8,058 nucleotides of DNA from JADJLQ01 sp964396995 (GTDB lineage: Bacteria > Bacteroidota > Bacteroidia > Chitinophagales > Saprospiraceae), in the NCBI GenBank assembly GCA_964396995.1, contig CAYNIG010000222.1, positions 1 to 8,058 of the forward strand, read 5' to 3'. The translations under genes and the position numbers were made by a program. A model generated the notes under the pieces. It was given only the letters and a program-made list of their open reading frames with translations, was not told where the DNA came from and did no database searches. Shown piece by piece: positions 7,747 to 8,058 of this stretch. Each line of letters starts with the position of its first letter. The stretch's first letter is position 1.

Positions 7747-7764
7747 CACTTGTCGACAAAAGTG
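7747..7764. repeat. Imperfect palindrome with TTGTCGACAA core
   Basis: CACTTGTCGACAAAAGTG: the core TTGTCGACAA (7750-7759) is a perfect 10-bp palindrome, and CAC/GTG arms extend it on each side if one or two extra As on the right are skipped. It lies about 160 nt upstream of the third susC in otherwise featureless AT-rich DNA. It could be a regulator-binding site. No proof of function. Confidence 0.3.
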
Positions 7765-7842
7765 GTTATTAAATCGTTAAGATTTTAAAATTTGTCATAA
7801 ATTCAAGCTTCAAACTAAATCATGTCCATCAGGTGGCATAAT

Positions 7843-7856
7843 GTGCAGAAGTGCAC
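7843..7856 (+). repeat. Small stem-loop in the leader of the third susC
   Basis: GTGCA (7843-7847) and TGCAC (7852-7856) form a perfect 5-bp stem with a GAAG loop. A competing outer pairing, AGGTG (7831-7835) with CACCT (7854-7858), overlaps it. This is the most GC-rich patch in the region and lies about 70 nt before the start codon. It is short enough to arise by chance. Confidence 0.25.
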
Positions 7857-7894
7857 CTTATTTCCTTTGATAATAAAATCGACTCTACTCTCTC

Positions 7895-7911
7895 AAATTG
7901 AAAAGCAATTT
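7895..7911 (+). repeat. Short hairpin just before the third susC start
   Basis: AAATTG (7895-7900) and CAATTT (7906-7911) are perfect complements around an AAAAG loop, 13 nt before the ATG. At the matching place in the second susC leader there is an AATTT-g-AAATT palindrome (3012-3022). Dyad symmetry is therefore kept at this position although the bases differ. The stem is A/T-rich and weak. Confidence 0.3.
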
Positions 7912-7939
7912 AATTTAGTGTAATATGAAAAGACTCATT
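7909..7939 (+). repeat. 31-nt direct repeat, copy 2, across the start of the third susC
   Basis: Identical to 3022-3052 and in the same orientation, offset by 4887 nt. It covers 16 nt of leader, the ATG at 7925 and four further codons. The two signal peptides diverge right after codon 5. Even the synonymous choices in the first codons (AGA CTC) are kept, pointing to conservation at the nucleotide level. Confidence 0.85.
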
Positions 7940-8058
7940 TTGTTCGCTTCGATGCTTTTAATAGCATTGAATTTTACTTATGCACAACGTACCATTAAGG
8001 GTAAAATCATCGATACCAAAGGTGAATCCCTGATAGGTGTTGATGTTTACGCAAAGGG
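7925..8058 (+). CDS. SusC/RagA-family transporter, N-terminal start only (3' truncated by window edge)
   Basis: The frame is open from the ATG at 7925 to the right edge, giving 44 codons plus two bases. It encodes a signal peptide (MKRLILFASM, then a hydrophobic stretch) with likely cleavage at TYA-Q (20/21). The segment after it, RTIKGKIIDTKGESLIGVDV, is the opening of the carboxypeptidase-regulatory-like domain (compare the family pattern G-x-V-x-D-x-x-G-x-x-L-x-G-V) that begins most SusC proteins. As in the second SusC, that domain follows the signal directly, with no STN domain. A SusC identity is strongly supported by the context and the shared leader. Other proteins carrying this domain (non-SusC TonB receptors, some enzymes) cannot be fully excluded from so short a piece. 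Confidence 0.8.
   Translation, partial: MKRLILFASMLLIALNFTYAQRTIKGKIIDTKGESLIGVDVYAK

Larger units (their letters stand above)
7484..7924. other. Gene-free, very AT-rich region before the third susC
   Basis: 441 nt without a supportable gene. It starts with the terminator of the second pair (7545-7580). It then runs through about 340 nt of strongly AT-rich DNA containing an imperfect palindrome (7747-7764), a small GC-rich stem (7843-7856), a hairpin AAATTG/CAATTT (7895-7900 and 7906-7911) and the second copy of the 31-nt repeat (from 7909). A 24-codon frame at 7698-7772 looks accidental. I looked for the Bacteroidota TTG / TAnnTTTG promoter pair and found only single-element matches without a partner at proper spacing. 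Confidence 0.7.

Noticed and set aside
7698..7772. 24-codon reading frame (MNRFVVSIFQEIKLF...) between the second and third units
   Set aside because: It is short, in AT-rich DNA, overlaps a palindrome, and has no recognisable pattern or initiation signal. A chance frame is more likely than a leader peptide.

Overview
The window looks like the chromosome of a member of the Bacteroidota. The DNA is AT-rich. All genes lie on the + strand, and each start codon follows an A/T-rich stretch without a clear Shine-Dalgarno sequence. Every recognisable gene belongs to the SusC/SusD (RagA/RagB) outer-membrane import family, which is diagnostic of this phylum. Genus and species cannot be told from the sequence.

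Layout: (1) 2-1054 is the C-terminal third of a SusC-type TonB-dependent transporter that enters from the left edge. It is followed after 36 nt by a SusD-like_2-type surface lipoprotein (1091-2620) and a strong intrinsic terminator (2645-2679). (2) A 417-nt gene-free region (2621-3037) carries several inverted repeats and a weak candidate promoter. It leads into a complete second pair: a 1027-aa SusC (3038-6121) and, 18 nt later, a 447-aa SusD_RagB-type lipoprotein (6140-7483), closed by a second strong terminator (7545-7580). (3) A 441-nt, very AT-rich gene-free region (7484-7924) leads to the start of a third SusC-type gene (7925 to the right edge), of which only the signal peptide and the first part of the carboxypeptidase-regulatory-like domain are visible.

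Working model: each susC-susD pair is its own transcription unit. In this family the SusD lipoprotein is the surface lid that captures an oligomeric substrate (glycan or peptide). The SusC barrel imports it into the periplasm using TonB-ExbBD energy. No glycoside hydrolase, lyase, sulfatase, peptidase or regulator lies inside the window, so the substrates cannot be assigned. The two visible SusD proteins belong to different subfamilies, so the pairs are not simply recent copies of one another.

The most notable non-coding signal is a 31-nt identical direct repeat spanning the start codons of the second and third susC genes (3022-3052 and 7909-7939). It brackets one whole SusC/SusD unit. I found no convincing evidence of a wholly new system. 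The observations worth following up are this repeat and the stem-loops in the susC leaders.
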